Assembly (NCBI GenBank): GCA_016177865.1
Contig: JACOUJ010000390.1
Coordinates: 1 to 7,783 of the forward strand
Reading direction: 5' to 3'
Length of the DNA stretch: 7,783 nt
Origin: Candidatus Rokuibacteriota bacterium
Lineage (GTDB): Bacteria; Methylomirabilota; Methylomirabilia; Rokubacteriales; JACOUJ01
This document shows positions 6,466 to 7,783 of this stretch, in pieces. Below the pieces are notes generated by a model. The model was not told the origin of the DNA. It saw only the letters and a list, made by a program, of their open reading frames with translations, and did no database searches. Position 1 is the first letter of the stretch; the number at the start of each line of letters is the position of its first letter. Position numbers and translations under genes: made by a program.

Positions 6466-7783
6466 ATGGCCACAATCGAGTTCCTGGGAGGAGTCGGGAC
6501 GGTCACCGGGTCGAAGTTTCTCCTGGAGGTCGCTGGCCGCCGACTCTTGGTGGATTGCGGGCTCTACCAGGGGCTCAAGGAGCTGAGACTTCGCAACTGG
6601 GACCGGCTCCCGGTGGACCGGGTCTCCATTGACCGGGTCGTGCTGACCCACGGGCACATTGACCACACGGGGTATCTGCCGAGGCTTTTGAAGGACGGCT
6701 TCAAGGGGCCGGTCTACGCGACCCGGGCCACGGCTGACCTTCTCAAGATCCTGCTCCCGGACGCCGGGCATCTTCAGGAGGAAGAGGCCGCGTATCACAA
6801 CCGCAAAGGCACATCGAAGCACAAGCCCGCGCTTCCCCTCTACACTGCCGAGGAAGGTCTCAAGGCCGCGGAACGGGTGATGGGGGTTGGCTACGACGAA
6901 CCAGTGGAACTGGCTCCCGGGGTCCGCATCTCGTTCAAGCGCGCCGGTCACATCCTGGGCTCGGCGATCCTCACTGCCGAGATCGAAGAGGGGAGTGCAC
7001 CGAGGCGCCTCGTCTTCTCCGGAGACCTCGGGCGGTACGGCGCTCCGATCCTTCCTGACCCCACGCCGGTCGGCGACGCCGATGCGATCATCGTCGAGTC
7101 CACGTACGGTGATCGGCGACACGATCCGGAGCCGATCCAGGCCCAGCTCGAGCGCGTGATCACGAGCGCCGTGCGTCTGGGTGGCGGGATCGTCATCCCC
7201 GCCTTCGCGGTTGGTCGGACTCAGGAGCTGCTCTATCATCTCGACGCCCTGGAGAAGGCGGAACGGCTCCCGCGGCTCCCCACCTATGTCGACAGCCCCA
7301 TGGCGATCGAGGCGACGGAGATCTATTGCGCCCACCCCGAGGAGTTCGACGGCGAGATGCGCACGCTGGTGGCGACCCGCCGGTGTCCACTCACCTCAGG
7401 GGAGTTCAGGCTCGCGCGGACGACGGAGCAGTCCAAGGCCATCAACGCGATCCGGGGCCCAGTCCTCATCATCTCGGCCAGCGGCATGGCGACGGGCGGA
7501 CGCGTGCTTCACCATCTGAAGCATCGCCTCCCCGATCCGCGCACGACGGTCTTGCTGGTCGGCTACCAGGCCGTGGGTACGCGGGGGCGCAGCCTACAGG
7601 ACGGAGCGAGTTCGGTGCGGATCTTTGGGCAGGATGTCCCGGTTCGCGCCCGCATCGAGGTCGTGCACGGACTCTCGGCCCATGCCGACGCCGATGGGCT
7701 CATGCGCTGGCTCCGCACGGCGACCCGGCCACCGAAGCGGGTGTTCGTCGTCCACGGCGATCCCGCCCCGGCGCAGGCGCTGG
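6466..7783 (+). CDS. Beta-CASP metallo-beta-lactamase-fold ribonuclease (3' end outside window)
   Basis: The frame is open from ATG 6466 to the window end, giving 439 residues; about 20-30 more are expected. This is the CPSF73/YSH1-like family of zinc-dependent RNA-processing nucleases. The metallo-beta-lactamase motifs are present: THGHIDH (His62, His64, Asp66, His67), His162 in AGHILGSA, and Asp187 in SGDLG. The beta-CASP motifs are ESTYGDR (motif A), SASGMATGGR (motif B) and HGLSAHAD (motif C, His401 and His406), followed by the C-terminal VVHGDP (His430), where relatives usually have HGE. All metal ligands are intact, so it is probably an active endo/exonuclease on RNA in the cytoplasm. 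The start is set by GGGGGG at 6455-6460. It directly follows the 30-codon ORF by two bases and belongs to the same transcription unit. Its target is unknown. Confidence 0.93.
   Translation, partial: MATIEFLGGVGTVTGSKFLLEVAGRRLLVDCGLYQGLKELRLRNWDRLPVDRVSIDRVVLTHGHIDHTGYLPRLLKDGFKGPVYATRATADLLKILLPDAGHLQEEEAAYHNRKGTSKHKPALPLYTAEEGLKAAERVMGVGYDEPVELAPGVRISFKRAGHILGSAILTAEIEEGSAPRRLVFSGDLGRYGAPILPDPTPVGDADAIIVESTYGDRRHDPEPIQAQLERVITSAVRLGGGIVIPAFAVGRTQELLYHLDALEKAERLPRLPTYVDSPMAIEATEIYCAHPEEFDGEMRTLVATRRCPLTSGEFRLARTTEQSKAINAIRGPVLIISASGMATGGRVLHHLKHRLPDPRTTVLLVGYQAVGTRGRSLQDGASSVRIFGQDVPVRARIEVVHGLSAHADADGLMRWLRTATRPPKRVFVVHGDPAPAQAL

Noticed and set aside
43..7783. Search for CRISPR arrays, tRNA/rRNA genes, insertion sequences or phage genes
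   Set aside because: I saw no repeat-spacer pattern, tRNA-like fold, transposase motif or terminal inverted repeats. The region reads as an ordinary chromosomal operon.

Overview
The window is GC-rich, densely coded DNA from an environmental bacterium. It is probably Gram-negative: the first 42 bases look like the last codons of an outer-membrane beta-barrel protein ending in Tyr-Arg-Phe. The codon use and strong third-position G/C bias look uniform across the genes. I cannot name the genus; high-GC groups such as deltaproteobacteria-like, NC10/Rokubacteria-like or acidobacteria-like lineages would all fit.

Layout: the barrel-protein tail (1-42) is followed by a non-coding stretch (43-319). 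This stretch holds a perfect 11-bp inverted repeat (68-97) and a second hairpin followed by five T (234-270). Five same-strand genes plus one very small candidate gene follow: a small membrane-anchored SHOCT-domain protein (320-649), acetate kinase AckA (734-1957, GTG start), the membrane AAA+ zinc protease FtsH (1970-3826), a divergent phosphoketolase-family protein (3903-6374), a 30-codon ORF whose start overlaps the phosphoketolase stop as ATGA (6371-6463), and a beta-CASP metallo-beta-lactamase-fold nuclease (6466 onward, cut by the window end). The gaps are 84, 12, 76, an overlap of 4, and 2 bases. No clear terminator separates the genes, so this looks like one transcription unit.

Biology: a phosphoketolase cleaves a ketose phosphate to acetyl phosphate and an aldose phosphate. 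Acetate kinase then turns acetyl phosphate into acetate plus ATP. The two genes therefore suggest a short substrate-level ATP route needing no phosphotransacetylase. FtsH (membrane protein quality control) and the RNA-processing-type nuclease suggest that the energy genes sit with stress or low-energy maintenance functions. The phosphoketolase is far from the classical Xfp sequence: the usual GDG of the thiamine-diphosphate motif is SDG and much of the N-terminal domain differs, yet the key histidines and the catalytic glutamate appear present. Its substrate is the main open question. The other item most worth checking is the unrecognised 30-residue ORF, which has His-His and Cys-x-Cys.
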